Assembly (NCBI GenBank): GCA_964016885.1
Contig: OZ024744.1
Coordinates: 29,963,949 to 30,027,948 of the forward strand
Length of the DNA stretch: 64,000 nucleotides
Direction of reading: 5' to 3'
From: Eledone cirrhosa
Lineage: Eukaryota; Mollusca; Cephalopoda; Octopoda; Eledonidae
Below are positions 50,201 to 62,100 of this stretch, in pieces. The notes beneath the pieces are model-generated. The model saw only the letters and a list, made by a program, of their open reading frames with translations, ran no database searches and was not told the DNA's origin. The translations under genes and the position numbers were made by a program. The stretch's first letter is position 1, and each line of letters opens with the position of its first letter.

Positions 50201-53200
50201 GTTATTGTTGTTATTGTTGTTGTTTTTGTCGGTACTGTTGTTGCTGGCATTGTTGTTATTGTTGTTGTTTTTGTTGTTACTTTTATTACTGTTATTGTTG
50301 TTGTTGTTGTTTGTGTTGGTACTGTTGTTACTGTTATTTTTGTTGCTATTGTTGTTTTTGTTGTTACTGTTGTTGCTGTTATTGTTGTTGTTGTTGTTGT
50401 TGTTTTTATTGGTACTGATATTGCCGTTATTGTTGTTATTGTTGTTGTTTTTGTTTGTACTGCTTTTGCGGGTATTGTTGTTATAGTTGTTGTTTTTGTT
50501 GGTACTGTTGTTGCTGTTATTGTTGTTATTGCTGTTGTTTTTGTTGGTACTGTTGTTACTGTTATTGTTGTTATTGTTGTTGTTTTTGTTGGTACTGTTG
50601 TTATTGTTATTGTTGTTGTTGTTGTTGTTGTTGTTTTTGTTGATACTGTTGTTGCTTTTATTGTTGTTATTGTTGTTATTGTTGTTGGTACTGTTGTTGC
50701 TGGTATTGTTGTTATTGTTGTTGTTTTTGTTGTTACTTTTGTTACTGTTATTGTTGTTGTTGTTGTTGTTTTTGTTGGTACTGTTGTTACTGTTATTATT
50801 GTTGCTATTGTTGTTTTTGTTGTTATTGTTGTTGCTGTTATTGTTGTTGTTGTTGTTGTTATTGTTGATACTGTTGTAGCTGTTATTGTTGTTGTTGTTG
50901 TTGTTTTGTTGGTACTGTTATTGCTGTTATTGTTGTTATTGCTGTTGTATTTGTTGGTACTGTCGTTGCTGGTATTGTTGTTATTGTTGTTTTTTTTTGT
51001 TGGTACTGTTTTTGCTGGTATTGTTGTTATTTTTGTTGATTTTCTTGGTTCTGTTGTTGTTTTTGTTGTTATTGTTGTTGTTTTTGTTGATACTGTTGTT
51101 GCTGTTATTGTTGTTGTTTTTGTTGGTACTGTTGTTGCTGTTATTGTTGTTATTGTTGTTGTTTTTGTTGATACTGTTGTTGCTGGTATTGTTGTTGCTG
51201 TTGTTGTTTTTATTGATACTGCTGTTACTGTTATTGTTGTTATTGTTGTTGTTTTTGTTGGTACTGTTGTTACTGTTATTGTTGTCGTTGTTGTTGTTTT
51301 TGTTGATACTGTTGTTGCTGTTATTGTTGTTATTGTTGTTACTGTTGTTGTTTTTGTTGGTACTGTTGGTGCTGTTATTGTTGTTATTGTTGTTGTTTTT
51401 GTCGGTACTGTTGTTGCTGGCATTGTTGTTATTGTTGTTGTTTTTGTTGTTACTTTTATTACTGTTATTGTTGTTGTTGTTGTTTGTGTTGGTACTGTTG
51501 TTACTGTTATTTTTGTTGCTATTGTTATTTTTGTTGTTACTGTTGTTGCTGTTATTGTTGTTGTTGTTGTTGTTGTTTTTATTGGTACTGATATTGCCGT
51601 TATTGTTGTTATTGTTGTTGTTTTTGTTTGTACTGCTTTTGCGGGTATTGTTGTTATAGTTGTTGTTTTTGTTGGTACTGTTGTTGCTGGTATTGTTGTT
51701 GCTGTTGTTGTTTTTGTTGATACTGTTGTTACTGTTATTGTTGTTATTGTAGTTGTTTTTGTTGGTACTGTTGTTGCTGTTATTGTTGTTATTGCTGTTG
51801 TTTTTGTTGGTACTGTTGTTACTGTTATTGTTGTTATTGTTGTTGTTTTTGTTGGTACTGTTGTTACTGTTATTGTTGTTGTTGTTGTTATTGTTGTTGT
51901 TGATACTATTGTTGCTGTTATTGTTGTTATTGTTGTTATTGTTGTTGTTTTTGTTGGTACTGTTGTTGCTGGTATTGTTGTTATTGTTGTTGTTTTTGTT
52001 GTTACTTTTGTTACTGTTATTGTTGTTGTTGTTGTTTTTGTTGGTACTGTTGTTAATGTTATTATTGTTGCTATTGTTGTTTTTGTTGTTACCGTTGTTG
52101 CTGTTATTGTTGTTGTTGTTGTTGTTGTTTTTGTTGGTACTGATATTGCTGTTATTATTGTTATTGTTGTTGTTTTTGTTGGTACAGTTGTTGCGGGTAT
52201 TTTTGTTGTTGTTGTTTTTGTTGGTACTGTTGTTGCTGGTATAGTTGTTATTGTTGTTGTTTTTGTTGGTACTGTTGTTGCTGGTATTGTTGTTATTGTT
52301 GTTGTTTTTGTTGATACTGTTGTTGCTGGTATTGTTGTTATTGTTGTTGTTTTTGTTGGTACTGTTGTTGCTGGTATTGTTGTTATTGTTGTTGTTTTTG
52401 TTGATACTGTTGTTACTGTTATTGTTGTCGTTGTTGTTGTTTATGTTGATACTGTTGTTGCTGGTATTTTTTGTGGCTGTTGTTGTTGTTTTCGTTGGTA
52501 CTGTTGTTGCTGTTATTGTTGTTGTTGTTGTTGTTTGTCTTGGTACTGGTGTTACTGTTATTGTTGTTTTTGTTGTTGTTTTGTTGGTACTGTTGTTGCT
52601 GGTATTGTTGTTATTGTTGTTGTTTTTGTTGTTACTTTTGTTACTGTTATTGTTGTTGTTGTTGTTTTTGTTGGTACTGTTGTTACTGTTATTATTGTTG
52701 CTATTGTTGTTTTTGTTGTTATTGTTGTTGCTGTTATTGTTGTTGTTGTTGTTGTTATTGTTGATACTGTTGTAGCTGTTATTGTTGTTGTTGTTGTTGT
52801 TTTTGTTGGTACTGTTATTGCTGTTATTGTTGTTATTGCTGTTGTATTTGTTGGTACTGTCGTTGCTGGTATTGTTGTTATTGTTGTTGTTTTTTTGTTG
52901 GTACTGTTTTTGCTGGTATTGTTGTTATTTTTGTCGATTTTCTTGGTACTGTTGTTGTTTTTGTTGTTATTGTTGTTGTTTTTGTTGATACTGTTGTTGA
53001 TGTTATTGTTGTTATTGTTGTTGTTTTTGTTGGTACTGTTGTTGCTTGTATTGTTGTTATTGTTGTTGTTTTTGTTGGTACTGTTGTTGCTGTTATTATT
53101 TTTGTTGTTGTTGTTTTTGTTGGTACTGTTGTTACTGTTATTGTTGTTGTTGTTTTTGTTGGTACTGTTGTTGTTGTTTTTGTTGTTATTGTTGTTATTG

Positions 53201-54970
53201 TTGTTGTTTTTGTTGGTACTGTTGTTACTGTTATTGTTGTTGTTGTCTTTGTTGGTACTGTTGTTGCTGGTATAGTTGTTATTGTTGTTGTTTTTGTTGA
53301 TACTGTTGTAGCTGTTATTGTTGTTGTTGTTGTTGTTTTTGTTGGTACTGTTATTGCTGTTATTGTTGTTATTGCTGTTGTATTTGTTGGTACTGTCGTT
53401 GCTGGTATTGTTGTTATTGTTGTTGTTTTTTTTGTTGGTACTGTTTTTGCTGGTATTGTTGTTATTTTTGTCGATTTTCTTGGTACTGTTGTTGTTTTTG
53501 TTGTTATTGTTGTTGTTTTTGTTGATACTGTTGTTGCTGTTATTGTTGTTATTGTTGTTGTTTTTGTTGGTACTGTTGTTGCTGGTATTGTTGTTATTGT
53601 TGTTGTTTTTGTTGATACTGTTGTTACTGTTATTGTTGTCGTTGTTGTTGTTTTTGTTGATACTGTTGTTGCTGGTATTTTTTGTGGCTGTTGTTGTTGT
53701 TTTCGTTGGTACTGTTGTTGCTGTTATTGTTGTTGTTGTTGTTGTTTGTCTTGGTACTGGTGTTACTGTTATTGTTGTTTTTGTTGTTGTTTTGTTGGTA
53801 CTGTTGTTGCTGTTATTGTTGTTATTGTTGTTGTTTTTGTTGATACTGTTGTTGCTGGTATTGTTGTTGCTGTTGTTGTTTTTATTGATACTGCTGTTAC
53901 TGTTATTGTTGTTATTGTTGTTGTTTTTGTTGGTACTGTTGTTACTGTTATTGTTGTCGTTGTTGTTGTTTTTGTTGATACTGTTGTTGCTGTTATTGTT
54001 GTTATTGTTGTTATTGTTGTTGTTTTTGTTGGTACTGTTGGTGCTGTTATTGTTGTTATTGTTGTTGTTTTTGTCGGTACTGTTGTTGCTGGCATTGTTG
54101 TTATTGTTGTTGTTTTTGTTGTTACTTTTATTACTGTTATTGTTGTTGTTGTTGTTTGTGTTGGTACTGTTGTTACTGTTATTTTTGTTGCTATTGTTGT
54201 TTTTGTTGTTACTGTTGTTGCTGTTATTGTTGTTGTTGTTGTTGTTGTTTTTATTGGTACTGATATTGCCGTTATTGTTGTTATTGTTGTTGTTTTTGTT
54301 TGTACTGCTTTTGCGGGTATTGTTGTTATAGTTGTTGTTTTTGTTGGTACTGTTGTTGCTGTTATTGTTGTTATTGCTGTTGTTTTTGTTGGTACTGTTG
54401 TTACTGTTATTGTTGTTATTGTTGTTGTTTTTGTTGGTACTGTTGTTATTGTTATTGTTGTTGTTGTTGTTGTTGTTGTTTTTGTTGATACTGTTGTTGC
54501 TTTTATTGTTGTTATTGTTGTTATTGTTGTTGGTACTGTTGTTGCTGGTATTGTTGTTATTGTTGTTGTTTTTGTTGTTACTTTTGTTACTGTTATTGTT
54601 GTTGTTGTTGTTGTTTTTGTTGGTACTGTTGTTACTGTTATTATTGTTGCTATTGTTGTTTTTGTTGTTATTGTTGTTGCTGTTATTGTTGTTGTTGTTG
54701 TTGTTATTGTTGATACTGTTGTAGCTGTTATTGTTGTTGTTGTTGTTGTTTTGTTGGTACTGTTATTGCTGTTATTGTTGTTATTGCTGTTGTATTTGTT
54801 GGTACTGTCGTTGCTGGTATTGTTGTTATTGTTGTTTTTTTTTGTTGGTACTGTTTTTGCTGGTATTGTTGTTATTTTTGTTGATTTTCTTGGTTCTGTT
54901 GTTGTTTTTGTTGTTATTGTTGTTGTTTTTGTTGATACTGTTGTTGTTGTTATTGTTGTTATTGTTGTTG
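47281..54970 (+). repeat. Higher-order repeat C, two copies of about 3845 bp
   Basis: Landmarks 47909, 48398, 48938, 49202, 49474, 49901, 50487 and 50886 recur at 51753, 52245, 52782, 53046, 53318, 53746, 54332 and 54731, a spacing of 3844-3847 bp. Each copy contains an internal 536 bp step (48938/49474 and 52782/53318). The few-base differences in spacing come from small indels. The Ser-rich and GGTTRAG marker variants of the left half are absent here. Confidence 0.87.
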
Positions 54971-55189
54971 TTTTTGTTGGTACTGTTGTTGCTTGTATTG
55001 TTGTTATTGTTGTTGTTTTTGTTGGTACTGTTGTTGCTGTTATTATTTTTGTTGTTGTTGTTTTTGTTGGTTCTGTTGTTACTGTTATTGTTGTTGTTGT
55101 TTTTGTTGGTACTGTTGTTGCTGTTATTATTTCTGTTGTTGTTGTTTTTGTTGGTACTGTTGTTACTGTTATTGTTGTTGTTGTTGTTG

Positions 55190-58100
55190 TTTTTGTTGGT
55201 ACTGTTGTTGTTGTTTTTGTTGTTATTGTTGTTATTGTTGTGTTTTTTGTTGACACCGTTGTTGCTGTTGTTGCTGTTATTTTTGTTATTGTTGCTGTTA
55301 TTGTTGTTATTGTTGTTGTTTTTGTTGGTACTGTTGTCGCTGTAATTGGTGTTATTGTTGTTGTTTTTGTTGGTACTGTTGTTGCTGTTATTGTTGTTGC
55401 TGTTGTTGTTTTTTGTTGATACTGTTGATAGTTGTTGTTGTTATTGTTGTTGTTTTTGTTGGTACTATTGTTGCTATTATTATTGTTGTTGTTGTTGTTT
55501 TTGTTGGTACTGTTATTGCTGTTACTGTTGTTACTGTTATTGTTGTTATTGTTTTCTTTTTGTTGGTACTGTTGTTGCTGTTATGGTTGTTGCTGTTATG
55601 GTTGTTGTTGTGGTTATTTTTGTTGATACTGTTTTTGCTGGTATTGTTGTTGCTGTTGTTGTTTTTGTTGATACTGTTGTTACTGTTATTGTTGTTATTG
55701 TTGTTGTTTTTGTTGGTACTGTGGTTACTGTTATTGTTGTCGTAGTTGTTGTTTTTGTTGGTACTGTTGTTACTGTTATTGTTGTTATTGTTTTTATTGT
55801 TGTTGTTTTTCTTGATACTGTCGTTGCTGGTATTAAAGTTATTGTTGTTGTTTTTGTTCGTACTGTTGTTGCTGTTATTGTTGTTATTGTTGTTTTTGTA
55901 GGTACTGTTGTTGCTGTTATTGTTGTTGCCGTCGTTGTTTTTGTTGGTACTGTTGTTGCTGTTATTGTTGTCATTGTTGTTGTTTTTGTTGGTACTGTTA
56001 TTACTGGTATTGTTGTTATTGTTGTTTTTTTGGTGGTACTGTTGTTGCTGTTATTATTTCTGTTGTTGTTGTTTTTGTTGGTACTGTTGTTACTGTTATT
56101 GTTTTGTTGTTGTTGTTTTTGTTGGTACTGTTGTTGTTGTTTTTGTTGTTATTGTTGTTATTGTTGTTATTTTTGTTGATTTTGTTGGTACTGTTGTTGC
56201 TGTTATTGTTGTTATTGTTGTTGTTTTTGTTGGCACTGTTGTTGCTGGTATTGTTGTTGTTGTTTTTGTTTTTGTTGATACTGTTGTTACTGTTGTTGCT
56301 GTTATTGTTGTTGTTTTTGTTGGTACTGTGGTTGCTGTTATTGTTGTTATTGTTGTTGTTTTTGTTGGTCCTGTTGTTACTGTTATTGTTGTTTTTGTTG
56401 GTACTGTTGTTATTGTTATTGTTGTTGTTGTTGTTGTTGTTGTTTTTGTTGATACTGTTGTTGCTTTTATTGTTGTTATTGTTGTTATTGTTGTTGTTTT
56501 TGTTGGTACTGTTGTTGCTGGTATTGTTGTTATTGTTGTTGTTTTTGTTGTTACTTTTGTTACTGTTATTGTTGTTGTTGTTGTTGTTGTTTTTGTTGGT
56601 ACTGTTGTTACTGTTATTATTGTTGCTATTGTTGTTTTTGTTGTTATTGTTGTTGCTGTTATTGTTGTTGTTGTTGTTGTTTTTGTTGATACTGTTGTTG
56701 TTGTTATTGTTGTTATTGTTGTTGTTTTTGTTGGTACTGTTGTTGCTTGTATTGTTGTTATTGTTGTTGTTTTTGTTGGTACTGTTGTTGCTGTTATTAT
56801 TTTTGTTGTTGTTGTTTTTGTTGGTTCTGTTGTTACTGTTATTGTTGTTGTTGTTTTTGTTGGTACTGTTGTTGTTGTTTTTGTTGTTATTGTTGTTATT
56901 GTCGTGTTTTTTGTTGATACTGTTGTTGCTGTTATTGTTGTTGTTTTTGTTGATACTGTTGTTGCTGTTATTGTTGTTGTTGTTGTTTTTGTTGGTACTG
57001 TTGTTACTGTTATTGTTGTTATTGTTGTTGTTTTTGTTGGTACTGTTGTTGCTTGTATTGTTGTTATTGTTGTTGTTTTTGCTGGTACTGTTTTTGCGGT
57101 TATCGTTGTCGTTGTTGTTGTTTTTGTTAGTACTGTTGTTACAGTTAATGTTGTCCTTGTTGTTGTTTTTGTTGATACTGGTATTATTGTTATTGTTGTT
57201 GTTTTTGTTGGTACTGTTGTTGCTGTTATTGTTGTTGTTGTTATTTTTGTTGATACTGTTGTTGCTGGTATTTTTTGTTGCTGTTGTTGTTGCTTTTGTT
57301 GGCACTGTTGTTGTTGTTATTCTTGTTGTTGTTGTTGTTTTTGTTGATACTGTTGTTGCTGGTATTATTGTTATTGTTGTTGTTTTCGTTGGTACTGTTG
57401 TTGCTGGTATTGTTGTTATTGTTGTTGTTTTTGTTGATACTGTTGTTACTGTTATTGTTGTCGTTGTTGTTGTTTTTGTTGATACTGTTGTTGCTGGTAT
57501 TTTTTGTTGCGGTTATTGTTGTCGTTGTTGTTGTTTTTGTTGATATTATTGTTGCTGTTATTATTGTTATTGTTATGGTTGATACTGTTGTTACTGTTAT
57601 TGTTGTTATTGTTGTTGTTTTTGTTGGTACTGATGCTACTGTTATTGTTGTTATTGTTGTTGTTATTGTTGGTACTGTTGTTACTGTTATTGTTGTTGTT
57701 GTTGTTGTTGTTTTTGTTGATACTGCTGTTGCTTTTATTGTTGTTGCTATTGTTGTTTTTGTTGGTACTGTTGTTGCTATTATTGTTCTTATTTTTGTTG
57801 TTTTTGTTGGTACTGTTGTTACTGTTATTGTTGTTGTTGTTGTTTTTGTGTATACTATTGTTGCTGTTATTGTTGTTATTGTTGTTGTTTTTGTTGGTAC
57901 TGTCGTCGCTGTAATTGGTGTTATTGTTGTTGTTTTTGTTGGTACTGTTGTTGCTGTTATTGTTGTTGCTGTTGTTGTTTTTTGTTGATACTGTTGATAG
58001 TTGTTGTTGTTATTGTTGTTGTTTTTGTAGGTACTATTGTTGCTATTATTATTGTTGTTGTTGTTGTTTTTGTTGGTACTGTTATTGCTGTTACTGTTGT

Positions 58101-61100
58101 TATTGTTTTTGTTTTTGTTGGTACTGTTGTTACTGTTATTGTTGTTATTGTTTTCTTTTTGTTGGTACTGTTGTTGCTGTTATGGTTGTTGCTGTTATGG
58201 TTGTTGTTGTGGTTATTTTTGTTGATACTGTTTTTGCTGGTATTGTTGTTGCTGTTGTTGTTTTTGTTGATACTGTTGTAGGTTATTGTTGTTATTTTTG
58301 TTGTTTTTGTTGGTACTGTTGTTACTGTTATTGTTGTTATTGTTGTTGTTTTTGTTGGTACTGTTGTTACTGTTATTGTTGTTATTGTTTTTATTGTTGT
58401 TGTTTTTCTTGATACTGTTGTTGCTGGTATTATAGTTATTGTTGTTGTTTTTGTTCGTACTGTTGTTGCTGTTATTGTTGTTATTGTTGTTTTTGTAGGT
58501 ACTGTTGTTGCTGTTATTGTTGTTGTCGTTGTTGTTTTTGTTGGTACTGTTGTTGCTGTTATTGTTGTCATTGTTGTTGTTTTTGTTGGTACTGTTATTA
58601 CTGGTATTGTTATTGTTGTTGTTTTTGTTGGTACTGTTGTTACTGTTATTGTTGTTGTTGTTGTTGTTTTTGTTGGTACTGTTGTTGTTGTTTTTGTTGT
58701 TATTGTTGTTATTGTTGTGTTTTTTGTTGACACCGTTGTTGCTGTTGTTGCTGTTATTTTTGTTATTGTTGCTGTTATTGTTGTTATTGTTGTTGTTTTT
58801 GTTGGTACTGTTGTCGCTGTAATTGGTGTTATTGTTGTTGTTTTTGTTGGTACTGTTGTTGCTGTTATTGTTGTTGCTGTTGTTGTTTTTTGTTGATACT
58901 GTTGATAGTTGTTGTTGTTATTGTTGTTGTTTTTGTTGGTACTATTGTTGCTATTATTATTGTTGTTGTTGTTGTTTTTGTTGGTACTGTTATTGCTGTT
59001 ACTGTTGTTACTGTTATTGTTGTTATTGTTTTCTTTTTGTTGGTACTGTTGTTGCTGTTATGGTTGTTGCTGTTATGGTTATTGTTGTGGTTATTTTTGT
59101 TGATACTGTTTTTGCTGGTATTGTTGTTGCTGTTGTTGTTTTTGTTGATACTGTTGTTACTGTTATTGTTGTTATTGTTGTTGTTTTTGTTGGTACTGTG
59201 GTTACTGTTATTGTTGTCGTAGTTGTTGTTTTTGTTGGTACTGTTGTTACTGTTATTGTTGTTATTGTTTTTATTGTTGTTGTTTTTCTTGATACTGTTG
59301 TTGCTGGTATTATAGTTATTGTTGTTGTTTTTGTTCGTACTGTTGTTGCTGTTATTGTTGTTATTGTTGTTTTTGTAGGTACTGTTGTTGCTGTTATTGT
59401 TGTCATTGTTGTTGTTTTTGTTGGTACTGTTATTACTGGTATTGTTGTTATTGTTGTTTTTTTGGTGGTACTGTTGTTGCTGTTATTATTTCTGTTGTTG
59501 TTGTTTTTGTTGGTACTGTTGTTACTGTTATTGTTTTGTTGTTGTTGTTTTTGTTGGTACTGTTGTTGTTGTTTTTGTTGTTATTGTTGTTATTGTTGTT
59601 ATTTTTGTTGATTTTGTTGGTACTGTTGTTGCTGTTATTGTTGTTATTGTTGTTGTTTTTGTTGGCACTGTTGTTGCTGTTATTGTTGTTGTTGTTTTTG
59701 TTTTTGTTGATACTGTTGTTACTGTTGTTGCTGTTATTGTTGTTGTTTTTGTTGGTACTGTTGTTGCTGTTATTGTTGTTATTGTTGTTGTTTTTGTTGG
59801 TCCTGTTGTTACTGTTATTGTTGTTTTTGTTGGTGCTGTTGTTATTGTTATTGTTGTTGTTGTTGTTGTTGTTGTTTTTGTTGATACTGTTGTTGCTTTT
59901 ATTGTTGTTATTGTTGTTATTGTTGTTGTTTTTGTTGGTACTGTTGTTGCTGGTATTGTTGTTATTGTTGTTGTTTTTGTTGTTACTTTTGTTACTGTTA
60001 TTGTTGTTGTTGTTGTTGTTGTTTTTGTTGGTACTGTTGTTACTGTTATTATTGTTGCTATTGTTGTTTTTGTTGTTATTGTTGTTGCTGTTATTGTTGT
60101 TGTTGTTGTTGTTTTTGTTGATACTGTTGTAGCTGTTATTGTTGTTGTTGTTGTTGTTTTTGTTGCTACTGTTATTGCTGTTATTGTTATTGCTGTTGTA
60201 TTTGTTGGTACTGTCGTTGCTGGTATTGTTGTTATTGTTGTTTTTTTTTGTGGGTACTGTTTTTGCTGGTATTGTTGTTATTTTTGTTGATTTTCTTGGT
60301 TCTGTTGTTGTTTTTGTTGTTATTGTTGTTGTTTTTGTTGGTACTGTTGTTGCTTGTATTGTTGTTATTGTTGTTGTTTTTGTTGGTACTGTTGTTGCTG
60401 TTATTATTTTTGTTGTTGTTGTTTTTGTTGGTTCTGTTGTTACTGTTATTGTTGTTGTTGTTTTTGTTGGTACTGTTGTTGTTGTTTTTGTTGTTATTGT
60501 TGTTATTGTTGTGTTTTTTGTTGATACTGTTGTTGCTGTTATTGTTGTTGTTTTTGTTGATACTGTTGTTGCTGTTATTGTTGTTGTTGTTGTTTTTGTT
60601 GGTACTGTTGTTACTGTTATTGTTGTTATTGTTGTTGTTTTTGTTGGTACTGTTGTTGCTTGTATTGTTGTTATTGTTGTTGTTTTTGCTGGTACTGTTT
60701 TTGCGGTTATCGTTGTCGTTGTTGTTGTTTTTGTTAGTACTGTTGTTACAGTTAATGTTGTCCTTGTTGTTGTTTTTGTTGATACTGGTATTGTTGTTAT
60801 TGTTGTTGTTTTTTTTGGTACTGTTGTTGCTGTTATTGTTGTTGTTGTTATTTTTGTTGATACTGTTGTTGCTGGTATTTTTTGTTGCTGTTGTTGTTGC
60901 TTTTGTTGGCACTGTTGTTGTTGTTATTCTTGTTGTTGTTGTTGTTTTTGTTGATACTGTTGTTGCTGGTATTATTGTTATTGTTGTTGTTTTCGTTGGT
61001 ACTGTTGTTGCTGGTATTGTTGTTATTGTTGTTGTTTTTGTTGATACTGTTGTTACTGTTATTGTTGTCGTTGTTGTTGTTTTTGTTAATACTGTTGTTG

Positions 61101-62100
61101 CTGGTATTTTTTGTTGCGGTTATTGTTGTCGTTGTTGTTGTTTTTGTTGATATTATTGTTGCTGTTATTGTTGTTATTGTTATGGTTGATACTGTTGTTA
61201 CTGTTATTGTTGTTATTGTTGTTGTTTTTGTTGGTACTGATGCTACTGTTATTGTTGTTATTGTTGTTGTTATTGTTGGTACTGTTGTTACTGTTATTGT
61301 TGTTGTTGTTGTTGTTGTTTTTGTTGATACTGCTGTTGCTTTTATTGTTGTTGCTATTGTTGTTTTTGTTGGTACTGTTGTTGCTATTATTGTTCTTATT
61401 TTTGTTGTTTTTGTTGGTACTGTTGTTACTGTTATTGTTGTTGTTGTTGTTGTTTTTGTTGGTACTGTTGTTGTTTTTGTTGGTACTGTTATTGCTGTTA
61501 CTGTTGTTATTGTTTTTGTTTTTGTTGGTACTGTTGTTACTGTTATTGTTGTTATTGTTTTCTTTTTGTTGGTACTGTTGTTGCTGTTATGGTTGTTGCT
61601 GTTATGGTTGTTGTTGTGGTTATTTTTGTTGATACTGTTTTTGCTGGTATTGTTGTTGCTGTTGTTGTTTTTGTTGATACTGTTGTAGGTTATTGTTGTT
61701 ATTGTTGTTGTTTTTGTTGGTACTGTTGTTACTGTTATTGTTGTTATTGTTGTTGTTTTTGTTGGTACTGTTGTTACTGTTATTGTTGTTATTGTTTTTA
61801 TTGTTGTTGTTTTTCTTGATACTGTTGTTGCTGGTATTATAGTTATTGTTGTTGTTTTTGTTCGTACTGTTGTTGCTGTTATTGTTGTTATTGTTGTTTT
61901 TGTAGGTACTGTTGTTGGTGTTATTGTTGTTGCCGTCGTTGTTTTTGTTGGTACTGTTGTTGCTGTTATTGTTGTCATTGTTGTTGTTTTTGTTGGTACT
62001 GTTATTACTGGTATTGTTGTTATTGTTGTTTCTTTGGTGGTACTGTTGTTGCTGTTATTATTTCTGTTGTTGTTGTTTTTTGTTGATACCGTTGTTGCTG
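55190..62100 (+). repeat. Higher-order repeat D, about 3.4-3.6 kb
   Basis: The unusual string GACACCGTTGTTGCTG occurs at 55252 and 58729 (3477 bp apart). Positions 55346, 55413 and 55546 recur at 58823, 58890 and 59023 (3477). Position 56104 recurs near 59536 (3432), and 57275 and 57504 recur at 60882 and 61111 (3607). A shorter 908 bp step links 57915 to 58823. The copies are less regular than repeat B and differ by whole-unit insertions and deletions. Confidence 0.78.
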
